From Callipepla californica brunnescens (Eukaryota; Chordata; Aves; Galliformes; Odontophoridae), in NCBI GenBank assembly GCA_023055505.1, contig JALIRH010000062.1, positions 1,379,157 through 1,443,156 of the forward strand: a stretch of 64,000 bases of DNA. Reading direction: 5' to 3'. The notes under the pieces are model-generated. The model was not told the origin of the DNA and searched no databases. It saw only the letters and a program-made list of their open reading frames with translations. Both the position numbers and the translations under genes were made by a program. Shown here piece after piece: positions 28,101 to 43,100 of the stretch (positions are counted from its first letter, which is position 1; the number at the start of each line of letters is the position of its first letter).

Positions 28101-31100
28101 AAGAAGGTCCTGGAAGAGATATAAGTCGGCTCTCCTGAAGTCCAGAGTATCAATCCTAGTTTTAGGTTTACTTCATCCACTCAATATCTTGAGCTCCACT
28201 ATCTCATTATCACTACATCCCAATCTACCCCCAGCCTTTACTTCCCTAACAAGCCCATCCTTATTAGTAAGAAGAAGGTCCAGTAACACCCCACCCCTTG
28301 TTGTCTTTTCTACCACCTGCATCAGAAAGCTATCTTCAACACATTGCAGGAACCATCTGGAGCACACATGCATGTTGCTTTCACAATAAATATCTGGATA
28401 ATTGAAGTCTCCCATAAGAACCACAGCATGAGACTGCTAGGCTACTTTTGGCTGCTTGTAGAAGGCCTCATCAACTTCCTCCTCCTGATCAGGGGGCCTA
28501 CAATACACCCCCACAACAGCATCACCTGCACTAGCCTGCTCCTTAATTCTCACCCATAAGTTCTCCACTGGCACATCACTCTCCCTCAGGTGAAGTTAGA
28601 AACATTCTAGCTGCTGTCTCACATAAAGAGCAACTCCACCACCCTGCCTCACCATCCTGACTTTCTTAAACAGCACATAGCTATCCATGACAGCATTCCA
28701 GTCATGTGCACCATCCCACCACATCTCCGTGATCACTATGAGACTGTGGCCTTGCGCCTGAACACAGACCTCTAACTCTTCCTGTTTATTTCCCATGCAG
28801 CATGTATTAATATACAGACATTTTAGTAAAGCAGCAGGTGCAGGTATCCCTAAGGGGACATGAGAAGTTTTCAGGCAGTGAATTTGCAATGGTAACTCCT
28901 CTGGGGAGTCCTCACAAGATGACGTGGGGAACTACAGGCTCGTGAGCCTCACCTCTGTGACTGGGAGCACAGAGCAGATCCTCCTGGTTACCATATAAAG
29001 ACAAAGAGGCCAATCCAAGACAGCCAGCATGGCTTCACCAAGGGCAAATCTTGCCCAATCAATCTTATGGCCTTCTATGATGGAGTGATGATATCAGTGG
29101 TTAGGAGAAAAACAGCAGATGTCCTCCAGACCTCTAGAAAGATTTTTACATGGTTCCTCAACACATCCTTCTCCATAAATCGGAGAGCTATGGATTTGAA
29201 AGACGGAATGTTCAGTGAATTAATAATTAGTTTGCTGGTTGCAGCCAGAGGGTTATGATCAGTGGTTCTATGTCTGGGTGGAGCCCAGACACGAGTGGTG
29301 TTCCCCAAGGGTCATTCCTGGGACCAGTGTTCTTCAACATCATAATCAGTGACATAGATGATGGGATCGAGTGAACTATTAGCAGGTTTGTGGATGACAC
29401 CAAGCTGAGCAGTGCAGTTGATACATTGGAGGGAAGAGAAGCCATCCAGAGTGACCTGGACAGGCTGGAGAAGTGGGCCCAACAGGGCCAAGTGCAAAGT
29501 GTTGCACTTGGGCTGGGGCAGTTCTATGTATTTATGCAGATTGAGGGAAGAACTCCTAGAGGGCAGCTCTCCAGAGAAGGACTTACAGGTCCTGGTGGAT
29601 AAGAAGCTGGACATGAGTTAGCAGTGCGTGCTTGGAGCCCAGAAGGCCAACTATGTCTTGGGCTGCTCTACGAAAGGTGTGGCCAGCAGGCACAGGGAAG
29701 TCACTGTCCCCCTCTGCTCAGCTTCTGTGAGTCTCCATCTGGAGTACTATGAAAGATGCAGAGCTCTTGGAAAGGGTCCAGAGGAGCGCCATTAAGATGA
29801 TGAGAGGGCTGAAGCACCTCTGCTATGAAGAGAGATTGAGAGAACTTGGCTTGTTTAGAGTCATAGAATGGCCTGGGTTGAAAGGGACCATAAAAATCAT
29901 CTAGTTCCAATCCCCCCGCCATGTGCAGGGCTGCCAACCACTAGAGCAGGCTGCTGAGTGCCACATCCAGTCTGGCCTTGAATGCCTCCAGGGATGGGGC
30001 ATCCACAACCTCCCTGGGCAACCTGTTCCAGAGTGTCACCACCACCTGAGTGAAAAACTTCCTTCTTATCTCTAACCTGAATTTCCCCTGACTCAGTTTA
30101 AAACCATTCCACCTTGTCCTATCACTATCCACCCTTGTAAACAGGCATTCCCCTTCCTGTTTATATGCTCCCTTCAAGTACTGGAAGACTGCAATGAGGT
30201 CTCCCCAGAGCCTTCTGTTCTCTAAACTGAATGAGCCCAGTTCCCTCAACCTTTCCTCATAGGAGGGGTTTATATTGGAGAAGAGAAGGCTGTGTGGAGA
30301 CTTCATTGTGGCCTTCCAGTACTTGAAGGAAGTGTACAAACAGGAGAAGGAATGACATTTGACATGTATTGATAGTGACAAGACAAGGGGGAATGGTTTT
30401 AAACTAAGACAGGAGATTTAGGTTATTTGTTAGGAGGAATTTTTTCACTGAGAGGGTGGTGGTGCACTGGAACAGGTTGGCCAGAGAGGATGTGGATGCC
30501 CCATATCTGAAGGCATTCAAGGCCAGGCTGGATGTAGCTCTGAGCAGCCTGGTCTAGTGGTTGGCAACCCTGCCCATGGTGAGTTGTTTGAGGCTGGATG
30601 ATCTTTGAGATCTTTCTCAACCCAGGCCATTTTATGATTCTGTGATTCTGTGATTCTATGATCCTATGATTCTATGATATATACATATATTTAAAAAAAT
30701 ATAAAAATATTTATTGCAATGTGAGCTTTTATGTGGTGGACCTCCTTACTACAGGCAATTATAAACAACTAGAAAATAGGACACAAAGAAAAGTCTGAAT
30801 ATTTGCATGTGTAATGAGCACTATAAAAAATGTGAAAATATATATTTGGAAAGAGTTACTAAGGCTAGTGTTTCAGGATTTAGCTAATTCTAAAGAAATT
30901 ACTAGAAAGAAATTATTTTCATATTTATCCTAAAAGCAGTGATGGAGTGTTTAAGTGTAGAATGCCAGTCAGAAAGAATATACTAATTATTCATGCCTCA
31001 TCATTAACATTTATTTTCTTGCTGTCTCCAGGTTACTGCAGATAAGAATTATGCATAAAATCCTAAAAAATTTTGTTCATATATTTGTAAAAATAATGCA

Positions 31101-34100
31101 GTGAAGGCCAAATTTAGACCCTGATTAACTTGTATAGTAACCTAGTTAAATTTTTTTTTTCTTCTCAACCTATCTAGAAACCTGAAGAGAGGATGCAATG
31201 GAGATAGAACCTGCTCTTTTCAGTGATGTCCAGTGCCAGAACAAGTTAGAAAGGGCACGAATTGGCACACATTAGGGAGCACTTTACTGTACAGGTTATG
31301 GAGCACTGGATCAGGTTGCCAAGGAAGGCTGTGAAGTCTCTGTCCTGAGAGATCTTTGAAAGCCATCTAAACATGGTCCTACACAACTTGCTCTATGTTG
31401 CCCTGATTGCATGATCAGATGACCTCAACAATTCCCTTCCCAACTTAACTATTCTTTGAATCTGTAATTATATTATTCCCTAGTAGGGAATTTTTCCACA
31501 AGATTGATCAAAATCTCATTTGTGGTTCTTTGTCCAACATTGACATCCTGTAGGGCTTTGTTTAAAGTCAAAGCATGTCAGAGGTGTTAATCTCATGAGG
31601 GCATTTCTTTTTTGAAAAGAAATATTATTGGTGTATATTGTCTCTGCTCATTATAATACTCACAGGTGAAATGTATTTATTTTTCATATTCTCAATATTT
31701 ATTTTTTAAAAAAGCATGTATAATTTGATACCTTCAGTTACTTTGGATTTTTTTGTTTTGGTTTGGTTTGTTTTGTTTTTCCTCTGTGATTTTCTTCCTA
31801 TTCTCAGGGTAAGTTTGTTTCCTTTCAGGAAGCCAAATTTCATGAGTCACTGACTTATGTCAGTCACCTGATAGAACTTGATGACACCTAAAAATATTGT
31901 CCCTCCTGCATCCAGTGTCTTCAGATCTGGATGTAGTAGCATGACCTAAATATCCAGATCTTATATATCATACATGAATACTGCTAAAGTAACAAATATA
32001 TATATTTTTTTCATATTCATACCAATTTAATACATGAACTATTTCCTTCTGACCATGATTAATAACTCTTTGTCAACAATACAGAATAAAATGTAAATCT
32101 GGCCTCATATTAGGAAGAAGCTTAATGTTAAGACAAAAATGATGAGAAAAAACATCCCTTGAATGAAAACCAGAAATATGTGTTACGTTAGCTCTTGTTA
32201 AAACAGACAAAACATCTAGGGCTAGTCACTTTGGACAGTTTAAGTCAAAAGTCTAAAGCATTCAAGTTTTTGGAGAGTTACTTGGCAAAAAAGAAAAATA
32301 AAAAGAATGAAAATAATTATACCTGTCTGTCAAAATTTTGGCAGTAAAATACTAAAGTTCCAACAATATCTGTGTATGTCCATTTGTTTAAATTCTTTCA
32401 TTTAATATTCATTTTATATAAAAAGGAAATAGAAAGGAAGATTTAACACAGCTCTCCATATTTTCCCTTAAAACACAAAGTTGAATAGACTTATTTTCCT
32501 AGATTAAGCAACTGAAACACAATAATCAAGGATGCTGTAAATGTCATTGCTAGGTAAGAACCTTAATTCATGTACAATTGCTCTACTTGTTCTCTAGAAA
32601 TAGCACAAGTATAGAGCAATGATGATTTACTTCAGATAACACTTTGGCACACATGCAGATTCTTGGTGCTATTATTATTTGGTGCCATATGTGACCCTGT
32701 GTCAATTTAGTACAGTTTCATAATAAATTACTGAGAATGAAAATGAAAGGATTGAAGGATTGTCATTATAGAAAAGTACTGTGAGTAATTCAACCTTTTT
32801 TTTTTTAACCTGCAAAGTCTTTTGAGCTGGAATCACAGTGGATTTTGGTATTTATTAAATGTTATCATAAAGCTCTCCTTACCTTCAATTGCTGAGAGTA
32901 GAACACGAGAATGATCATATGCAATTACATTTGCATATCTATTCTTTGGTTTGTTTACTTCCAGGTTAGAGTGCTCCCATGTAAACTGCTGACCCGGGTC
33001 AATAGACTTAAAAAGAGAAAGAGAAGGAAATAAAACAGAAATTTTATATTTAAACAGTACACACTTGTATTCATAAAGGTTACAGATGATATGTATTATG
33101 CTTCGAAAAGAAAATTTTTACTTTGGCACATCCACTAACATATACTATAATATCACCTCAAACATTTAGATTTTATGCATCTGAAATTCTTATCACAAAT
33201 TTCAACCATAAGCTCTTTGAATCCAGAGTAATTGCCTTCTATTCAGAAAGATTTATTTTTTACTTTTTTCATTGTTTTGGAAGTGAGAAACATAACAAAG
33301 AATGAAAAAAAGTCAGAAACCCTAAAAACAATGGGAAGAAGGGGGATAACAATTTTTATATTGATCTATTGTAAAATGCACACATTCAAACAACTCAGTG
33401 TCCTGTTTACTAAACAGAATATAAAACTGAAGAATTCTTACAAAACAAAAAAAAACATTCTTTCTGACTATTTTTTTTTTTTTTTTCTTTTCGGTTTGGC
33501 TCCAGACCAACAGTTCATAGCAGTGGTGCTCAGGGAACAAGCAAAAATGAAATGATTGTTAATTTATTTCCTTCATAAATGATAAGTGTCACAGATAAGT
33601 GAACATTATGGTCAAATCTAGGAAATTCAAATGATCTCTCATTTCTATGTATAACTTAGCGCTAACAATAATTTTTTATTTCCAACCACCTTTATCTTCC
33701 AAGATTGAATTAATCAAAGGATCATGGAATTTGTGTTCATGGATCAAGGATCATGGTTTCTGTTGTGAGGGACCTTAAGATCACCTAGTTCTAGCCTCTG
33801 TTGTGGGTTGCCATCCACTGCATCAAGCTGGCCATAGTCCCATCAACTTGACTTTGAATGCCTCCAGGGATAGGGAATCCACAACACAACAGAGCAGCCT
33901 GTTCCAGTTGTTCATGACTTTCTGATTAAAAAAATTCCTCCCAACATCTATTCTAAATCACATATCTCTTAGTTTAAAACCATTACTCCTTGTTTCATCT
34001 CTGCCCTCCTACATAAAATGTAGGTTTCCATCCTCTTTATAAGATTTCTTTAAAAAAGAAAGGACACAATAGGGTCTTCCTGAAGCCTTCTCTTCTCCAG

Positions 34101-37100
34101 GCTAAATAAAACCAGCTTCTTCAGCCTTTCTTCATAAGAGAGCTGCTCCAGCTCTCTGATCATCTTCATGGCCCTTCTCTAGACCCACTCCAATAGCTCT
34201 ATGTCTTTCATGTGCTGGAAGCCCCAGACCTGGATGAGGTACTGCAGTTAGGTCCACTCAAGGGCAGAGTAGAGGGAGACAACCACTTCCCTCACCCTCC
34301 TGGCCACCCTTCTTTTGATCCAACCCAGAGTACAGCTGGTCTTCTGTACTGCAAGTACTTACGGCCTGCTCATGTCAAGCTTTTCTTCTGCCAGGATCTC
34401 CATGTCTTTCTCTGCAGGGCTGCTCTCAATGAATTCCTGTCCAAGTCTGTACACATATCTGGGGTGCAGCACCTTCCACCTCAGTAGGTTTATGTGTACT
34501 GAATTTTCCCTTACATTTCTTGATACTTCACTAGAACTCCATGCTCTAGTTTCCTATATAATTGCTGTATATATACAATTGGGCAACTAATAAATAAATA
34601 GTAGATGGTAGCTGCTTATATCTCCCATATTACTGGCTGCATAGAATGTCACTTTGCATTGAACTCCATTCAATTGCTTTCTCTTTCTCTATCATCAGAC
34701 ACTTTAAAAGTATTTTACCAACATATATACAGACAGCTCATATTTACAACACACATCCTTTGCTTAAACTTTGTAAAAAGGAGCAGTTCCCTGTGCCAAG
34801 TTACTCTAAATTACTGAAAACTATTGAGGTGATATGCCTAGAAAGGGTTTTTTACCATTAGTAGACCAGCAATGAAGCTCCATGTAGCAACTACAACATC
34901 AAGCCATGATTTTTATATTACTTACTTACTCCTCCGAAATTCTGTTACAACAGTTACAAGTCCATTTTGTGTTGATGAAATTAAAAATAAGACCTGCTAT
35001 CTATTACAGTAGGTATTATCAGACAATGAGCATGGGCTAAATTAATTTACATACTTAGTATATATTCTTTAGACCAATAACTTCAATTAGACTAACCAGA
35101 AAACTCCATGATTCTTAAGAATGTTGATATAACTTATAGTTCATTTTACCAGTATTATGAGAATGATGTTGATGAAAGAGTCCTGCTGCCTGACTGCCTG
35201 ACACAAAGGGCACATAATACCTATTCATTTCTATTCAGGAAACCAAGGGCTAACATTGCATCAGCTGTCTTAGATTCAATTTGCTTTGTACAGTTTGAGA
35301 ACTGCTACCTTGCTGCATTCAGTTGAGTCACCAGGTTGCAATGAGACTACAAAATATTAAGAGATTTTATGTCCCTTGGGAATATTTTAAAGGGATCAGA
35401 AGTACAGGCAGCGTTCTCCTCCGTCTTCCCTGTCAGGAAATGGGAAAGAGGAAGAAGGAAGTGAACAAATCAGCTGAATGATTTGATGTATGGATGGTGC
35501 CACGATCATGACTTTGGGTTCTATGATCTCTGACGCAACTTTGACAGACCAGGCATGTTGACATGAGGTAGGATGCAACTGACTAGGTAAGGCTATAATC
35601 TCCTGGGAAGGAAGATGACTGGATCGATTAATAGAGCTTAAAACTGGATTTGAAGGAAGAAGGGGGTAGACCAATGGGTGACAAAGAGAAATCAGGGAAC
35701 AGAGTCACTTCAGGAAGTAGCAGTGATTAAGAAATGAATTCCTCCAAGAATGTATCATGACTGGTCTCCCAGCTGGGAAATAAACAGGAGGAGATGGAAA
35801 TAGTAGTGCAATTAGAAACTATAATCTAATTGCTACCTGTCATGGTTTTATTACTTTTGTTATTGGTTTTCCACATCATAACATCATGTAGTGCATTGGG
35901 AGTTAAACAGTTAATGCTGTGGATCTTTAGTAGTTCCAGGTATACCTGTCTCAGAAGAGAAGCACTACGCACCCCAGAGGACTTTGAGTTGATTTGCATT
36001 TTTTTGTTTTCCACTTAGAGGAAAAGATAAAAACTGTCCATTTGCCATGAGACACAGGCTTTTTTCACTTGCAGATCATCCTAGCAGTGGGTGCTCACTA
36101 GCTATCTAGCTTTCAGTATTAGTGTAAGGCCTTTGGTTTTTAAACATTCTCTCTCATTTTATTTGATTTATTAGATTCAATTCCTATTATATTGTGTTAT
36201 TTTGCATTTCGGTATCTTATTTAGTAAATTAGCTTTCCTTCTCAGATTGTTGCCACTGTTTTATATTTAGGCCAATCTTCCTTTTCCATTTCCCCCTTCC
36301 TCTTTCCCAGGGTGTGAGTTCTTTGGGCCCCCCCCACCCCATCTGTCACAGAACTGAGCCGAACCAGCCCGTAAACCGTTGACATTATCATAGAAACTTG
36401 TTGGGATGAACTGAACAAATGGTATACTACAACTGAAGGATTCAAGGATCTTTGAAGAGATAGGCAGGGCAGAAGAGGACTTGCCCTCTATGTAAGACTG
36501 CAAAGAGCTGCCTCTAAGAAACAGCCATGATTGTCTTGATAGTTTGTAGATTAAAATTAGGGATCAGACTGATAAAGGACATCTGGCGGTCAGGGTTTAC
36601 TACAGGCCACTTGATCAAGGGAAGCCTTTTGATGAGACCTTCTTGCCTCAGCTACAAAAAGCATCATGCTCTCAGGCTTTCATCCTGCTGGAGGATTTTA
36701 ACCATGAAGAAGGCTTACTCTGCATGTTTCTTGCCTTAGTATTCATGGCAGTCAGTCTTCCCATGGGTCTTATGTCCCTGAAACTCTCGGCAGTTGTTGA
36801 GGGAAAAAAAATCTCTTCCACCATAAGAGCAGTGCAAATTCAAGTTCATTATATTAAATTAGTACAAGTCTATGGGGCCAAATGATGTACATCCCAAGAT
36901 CCTGAAGTAACTGGGAGAAGTTGTTGTCAAGCAGCTTTTCATTTCATTTGAAAAGTCACAGCTGTCAGATGAAGTACCCGGTGACTGGAAAAAGGAAAAC
37001 ATTATTTCCACTAAAGATGATAGCAGGTAAGACCTGGGAAACTGAAAACTTAAAGTTTGTCTAAAGTTTGTCTAAAGTCTGTCTCTGGTAAGGTCATGGA

Positions 37101-40100
37101 ACAGGACTTTCTGGAAGCTATCCAAAAGCACATGAAAAGCATGCATATGAGACAGCCAGCACAACTTCACCAAGGGCTGATGATTGTGCCCAGTCATTGT
37201 GTTGAACTGTGGAGTGACAGCAAGAAGAGGAACTGATGTCACATATCTGGAGTTCCACAAAGGTTTTGATATTTGTCCACACCACATCTTTACCTCTAGA
37301 TTTGAGAGATACGGATTTAAATATTTGACTATTCTTTGGATAGAGAATTAATTGGGAAGTTGCAGCCAGAGGGTCCTCCAGGAAGAGGACATTGATGAAT
37401 GATTTCCTTAAGGGTTAAAAATCAGTACTACTTAATATTGTTATCAGTGACCTAGAGAGTGAGATTAAGAGCACTTTCGGCAAGCTTGCAGAGGACACAA
37501 AGATGAGAAAGAGAAGTTAAGACAATGTATAAGGAAGGGTTGTCATTCAAAGGGACAAGCTTGGGAACTGGTCCCTCATAAACCTAATGAGATTCAAAAA
37601 CGCCCAGTGTAAGGTGCTGCACTTGAATCAGGGCAATCCAGATATGTTTACATACTGAGAGAAGAAATCATTGAGAGCAGCCCTGAAAAGAATAACATGA
37701 GCAAGCAGTAAGTACCTGCAGCCCAGAAAAGCAGCTGTGTTCTGGGTTACATCAAAAGAAGGGTGGCCAGCAGAGTGAGGGAAGTGGCTGTTTCCCTATA
37801 CTCTTCCATTGAGAGGCCCTACCTGGAGTACCGTGTTCAGGTCTGAGGCTCCCTGCACATGAAAGACACAGAAGTGTTGGAGGGGTTCCAGAAAAGGGCC
37901 ATGAAGGTGATCAGAGGGCTGGAGCACCTCCCTTACGAAGAAAGGCTGACGGAGGGTCCTTTCCAATCCAAGCCATTCAACGATTCTATGTTTCAGCGAA
38001 TACAGAAACTTTTGCAAGATGTTCATTGTCTACATTTTCAATATTTCACTTAGTTACATATTTTATTCAGAGATCTAGTAACAATGCAGCAGATAGTAAT
38101 TCCAAAATAAATGAAAGATGCTCAAAGTATTTAAAAGCATTTTACTCTAAACAATTTTTTTAAATGAAGCAATTACTTGACCGAGAATAAATCACATCTA
38201 TGTCAACCACTACAACTTTTTCGAGAGGTACGTACGTAAATATACTCCTTACATATTTCTCCTGCAAGAAATAATGCTGATGTGCATTTTGTATGTATTT
38301 AACTAAAGGATACTCTGTACCTGATCTTCACTGTTTCTGCAAACATTTTTTATATATGATGAATTGTTTATAATTTTTTTTTAATTGTTCACAATTACAC
38401 TTAGAAAATCATGTTCTAAGTAGATTTTTGCCCATTATCAGAAGTAACTTCAACTCTATATTATACTTACAGCTAATGCTTGTTCATAATTTATTAATAA
38501 AGCTTAACTGTCCCGTATTCTTCTTGCATTTTTCATTCCTTTATATTTAGGCAATCTAAAGCACGTTTTTCCCATTCAGTGAAAAAAAAATCAAACAGTA
38601 TCTTTGTCAACTATTTGTAGAAGTAGATGGGGATGTTTAAAACACAGCAGCATATTAAACTACACACTTACTTATCTGTGTGACATATAGTGAGATGGTG
38701 TAACTCAGTAAATGAGTCCTGCATTCAAACATAGTTAACATAAATTACATCAAAACTGAGCAAATGGCCCTGCACTTTAATCTTTCCTCCTTTCCTCAAC
38801 AAACCAAACCATTCTGTGGCTTAACAACCTTCCCATAAAATGCTTTTTTTTTTTTTTGTCAAAATAATGTCAATCAATATTTCCTCACATTGAATAGTCA
38901 TACTGGAACAGAATTGAACAGTGTTGGCAGAAACATTTCAAAAGTGTGAAAGACCAATAACTCACGAATAACAAGTCTGTAGTAACAGTTTTAATGAGTG
39001 GTTTAATGATTTAATGGATGGTACTTTAATAGGATTTCTAGTATATTCATTCTGAAAGCTTGTCTTTAATAAAGATGCCATTAACAAAGAACTGGATTTC
39101 TTCATAAAATGACTGTGGAGTATAGGTGTTATGTGCAAAGGAAATAAAGATATCCATAATACTGTTATTACCCTCCCATGCTTTGGCTAATCTTTCAGCT
39201 ATTGTGTTATAAATGGTTAGCTGCTGAGGGAATAAATAAATAAAAAAAATAAATAAAAACCTGACTAGGAAAATACTTGAGAAATATGCACATGATGCAT
39301 CCTACAGAAAACAGTTCTTTTACTATGAATCATGGTAACAAGTGTTTCTGGCAGAATTTTGAAGCACTCACCACACTAATTTCTACACCTGCTCACTCTG
39401 AAGTTTTCCTTTAGGCATATGTTGTTCACTAACATTGTGAGTCTCCTGAGAGTATAAGCTGATGTAGTACTGAGAAAGGAAGGTGATCAATAAACTTCCT
39501 AGTGTAAGATGCTTGCTACCATGGAACAATGTTCTACTAAGTGTTGCTGTGCCAGCAAGGAAAGAACCAACAGGTTTGAGTTTGTGTGTAGGGAACACTG
39601 TTACTGCAAAGGTTTAACAAACTCAGGAGGAGAAGAAAATATGATTCATAAAAAATCTCTTAGCACTGCATGTGCTGTGTTTGAGCCTCAGATTAGATTA
39701 ACAAAAAGCTTGAGTTCACAAAGAAAACTCAGTCTAATTAGAAGAAGAATGCTAAAAAGAAATTTATGATGATGCCAATGAAAATAGACTGCGTAACTGA
39801 AGAAAGTAGACAACTTCTGTACTAGTGAACATTTTGGCCCTCTTTCAGCAGTGTCAGCAACTGCACTAAGAATTTCACACCATAGCTGATGAATCTATAA
39901 GAAGAATCTATTATGTGGGAAACTTGCTAATAGAATGAGAATTACTTTCTACATGATCAAAATGTGATGTATGAACTTTAATACAACCCCATGACAACTT
40001 GCCAATGGAGTTATATTTTCCTTCTAAGGCAAAGTTATTGACAGTGTGCTGTAAGGGATGCTAATCTCAAGAGATAATGGGGACAAATCCATTTTTTTGC

Positions 40101-43100
40101 ATGAGAACTTTTTTGGTGCTCAAATATGAGTTTGCATCTTGTTCCTAGGAATAGAATTGAAAATGCATGAAGGAACGATTTCCTGTTGAATCTCAAAGGA
40201 AAATGATCAACTGTTTAAAAGCAGATATAAATACATCTAAAGCTTTTGCTAGTTCCTCTTGAGAACAAAGATATTTCCTCTAATGTAGCAAGCAATAATC
40301 CTACGACAAATTGAGGCTGCATGAAACCCTATTCCAATGGAATCTAAGAAGGTATATTTTTTATTACTAAAGTATACTTAAGGAGGAAAACTTACTCACT
40401 TTGAAGGAAAGTCTCTGTTACCTAAAAGCTTTAGAAAATGAAATTTTTTTAGGACTCATTTTGTATTTGTCTTCCAATCTTAAGATGTAATTCATTTATT
40501 TTCTATCTATAGTTAAATTCTTTTGCTTTGATATCATAACCAGTCATGTTAGAAACAACTATTTGTTGAAAAACAAAGGATTATAATCCACTTTAAGTGG
40601 GAAAAAATACCAGGATAAGATGAGGAATGAATAAACAGCTTAGTTTAAATATTCCCCTTATTAAAGCATCCTCTGGTTTTGTTTTAGAAGAGTGCATGAA
40701 ATAAAGCAAATCTTTAAACTTTTTAACAGTCTCATAGCAAACATTGGTGCTACTTCAGGTCTTCAACATGTTTTTAAAAAGCTGTCAACAATGCTTTTGG
40801 GTGTGTGTGTAAAGTAATGGAGACTTGCTCCGTGAAGCTTAAGAATATCTTAAAAAGCCTTCTCCACTGATTCTTTCATTTTCCACCATAAACACTCTAA
40901 CCTCACAAAACTAAAATTAACACACAATAATCTATATATTGTGCATTCTTGAATTATTTTTCTTGCTGTAGTGTACTATATTGCTTTTCCTATGTGTATC
41001 CGTGGTTTTGGTTAGGCAAAATAAAGCTGACATTTATTATAGATACACAGGTTTTAAAATTATCTCCATGGAATTTCTTGGCAAAATAGCATTAGCTATC
41101 AGCCCACAACCCAGCATTCCAGTACATTAACATCAGCTTTCTTTTAATTATATAAGCATAAAGGTGTTAGTCCAAAAGAGGTATTCACAGCATAAAATAA
41201 GGTTGTAATACACTGCTACTGATCTTGACTACTGCAATTTCAGATTCTTGCTCTGTCTTCAAAATTGTCACTCCTAACTATCTTACTGTCTCAGAGACTA
41301 CTATAGCAGGAAATAAGCACAGAAGAACCTCGGTAAAAGGAAGAACACGTGATATTAGTAAAAAGACAAATACTGTTAAAAGTTTACTGACTACACTAAT
41401 TGTTTTTTAGTAAACAGCCCATCCTATAAAAATACAAGAGTAGAGTATCATTAAACACTGTTTTTAATTTTAGAAAAACGAAAAAAAGAAAATTGCTACT
41501 GTAAAAACAATGAGATTTTTTTTTCCCTGAAGATGAATTGATTTTTGCATGTATGTTAGTATTATCTGCAATTATAAGGCAGTTAAGTGCAGCTGGTTCT
41601 CTGGTGCAGATAACTAGCATACATACATACATACACACATACTCTAAATCATGCAGGAACACACAAGATTGCAATCTTTTTGTTACTATGACAGATTGTC
41701 GCAATTAAAAAAAAAATAAAAAAAATAAAAAAAGAAGAAAAAAGGAGAAAAAAAGAAGAAAAATAGAAGAAAAAATAAAAAATAAAAAATAAGTATAATT
41801 CTGAATCTAACCCTTTAAGAGTGTAAAGCATTGACAGTGGATTCCAGATGAAAAGTATCAAACTGTTTTACACAAGACCTAGGAATCTGCTTTGGAGGAA
41901 TGGATTTTCTGTTCTATGTGACAGGAGGAAATTACTTTAGTAATCTAACACGTGCATTGCATAAAATAGGCAGCATCTTAATATTCTGATTCAGTCTATC
42001 TCCACGACAATTCTTTATTGTTAAATTTTAAAGCCTAAGAATGAGATATGATATATAAAGGTCAGTTTCTTGAATATAGTTTTCTGCATAGCAGCTGTGA
42101 AGTCCATATGAAACCTTGAACTGCATTAAAATCCCACTGAAACTGACGCAGCCAAGAAAAGCTTAATATGTTTGGGTCAAGAACCTTCTATTTAAGTTAA
42201 AGAATACAAGATAAATATATGATGCAAAGGATATGTTGTGGAAACAAGGTAAAATAACTTTTTTTCAAAGGCTAGACAAGCTAACACTTATTAAAGTAGG
42301 ATTATAGAAAATTAATTTATAAGTAGAAGTGAACTTTACTGAGAACTAACCATGGTAGAACTACAAAACCACTTTGTTCAACAGGTTAATTATAGGTTTA
42401 TTTAAATTTGGCAATAGTTGTAATTTTTAGGGCTTAGCCTCTATCCTCCCATGAAATCTGTAATTCCCCATGAAATCTGTAATTCAAGTTAAAGTTATGA
42501 GAGAATGATAAGAATAGATATCTACTTTGTTCATAATATCTTCCCTTCTAAGTTCCGAGGTAAGAGGATCTCTGGAGAAGACACTATGAAACAGCTTCTT
42601 AATAGGTGTAGAAGAAGGAACTCCTTCAATTAGTTGCATCAAAACTTTCAAAACATCATGCCAATGGAACCTTGTCTACACTAGAAAACATATTCTTTTA
42701 CCACATCATAATGTAGTCTGTCTCTCCCTCTTCCTCTCCCTCTTTCTTTTCATCACCTTTTTTTTTTTCTTTCCTTTTCTTTTATCTTCTTCCTTCTTTT
42801 ATCTTCTTTATTTTTTTTCGTGAGAGAAAAAGCCTATACTATCTTATAATGTACAGCCACTTTGTTTTCTGCAACATGTTTTATCAGTTTCTCACATTAA
42901 CCCTATGTATTCCATTTAGAACCAAAGTGCAGATGTATGCAATTTGTACATTTGTCTAATTGATTTTTTACGATCTTTCTCAACTAGATTTCAAGTAGCA
43001 AAAAAGGGAACACATGAATTCTCATGCTCATAAAATATATATTAAAAAAATAACAATAAGACATCCATAAGAAAAAAAACAAAACCCAGCTTTCAGAAGT

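Larger units (their letters stand above)
19133..32882 (-). other. PTPRD intron, 13,750 nt
   Basis: It lies between donor GTAAGG (exon 33006-32883) and acceptor TTTGCAG (exon 19132). It contains a mariner copy (20267-20829), a CR1 piece (21957-22347), a simple repeat (25251-25296), the nested CR1 mosaic (25944-30680) and a CR1 3' end (31225-31475). In 22350-25940 and 31480-32880 I see only AT-rich unique sequence. Confidence 0.9.

Noticed and set aside
29941..30381. 146-codon open frame as an intact gene
   Set aside because: It is the C-terminal part of CR1 ORF2 in a 5'-truncated copy nested in another CR1.
33232..33555. 107-codon plus-strand open frame next to a PTPRD exon
   Set aside because: AT-rich, lysine- and phenylalanine-rich chance frame with poly-F from a T run; no homology recognised.
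35838..36384. A larger provirus around the LTR
   Set aside because: CR1 sequence resumes on both sides and no gag, pol or env text is present, so this is a solo LTR.
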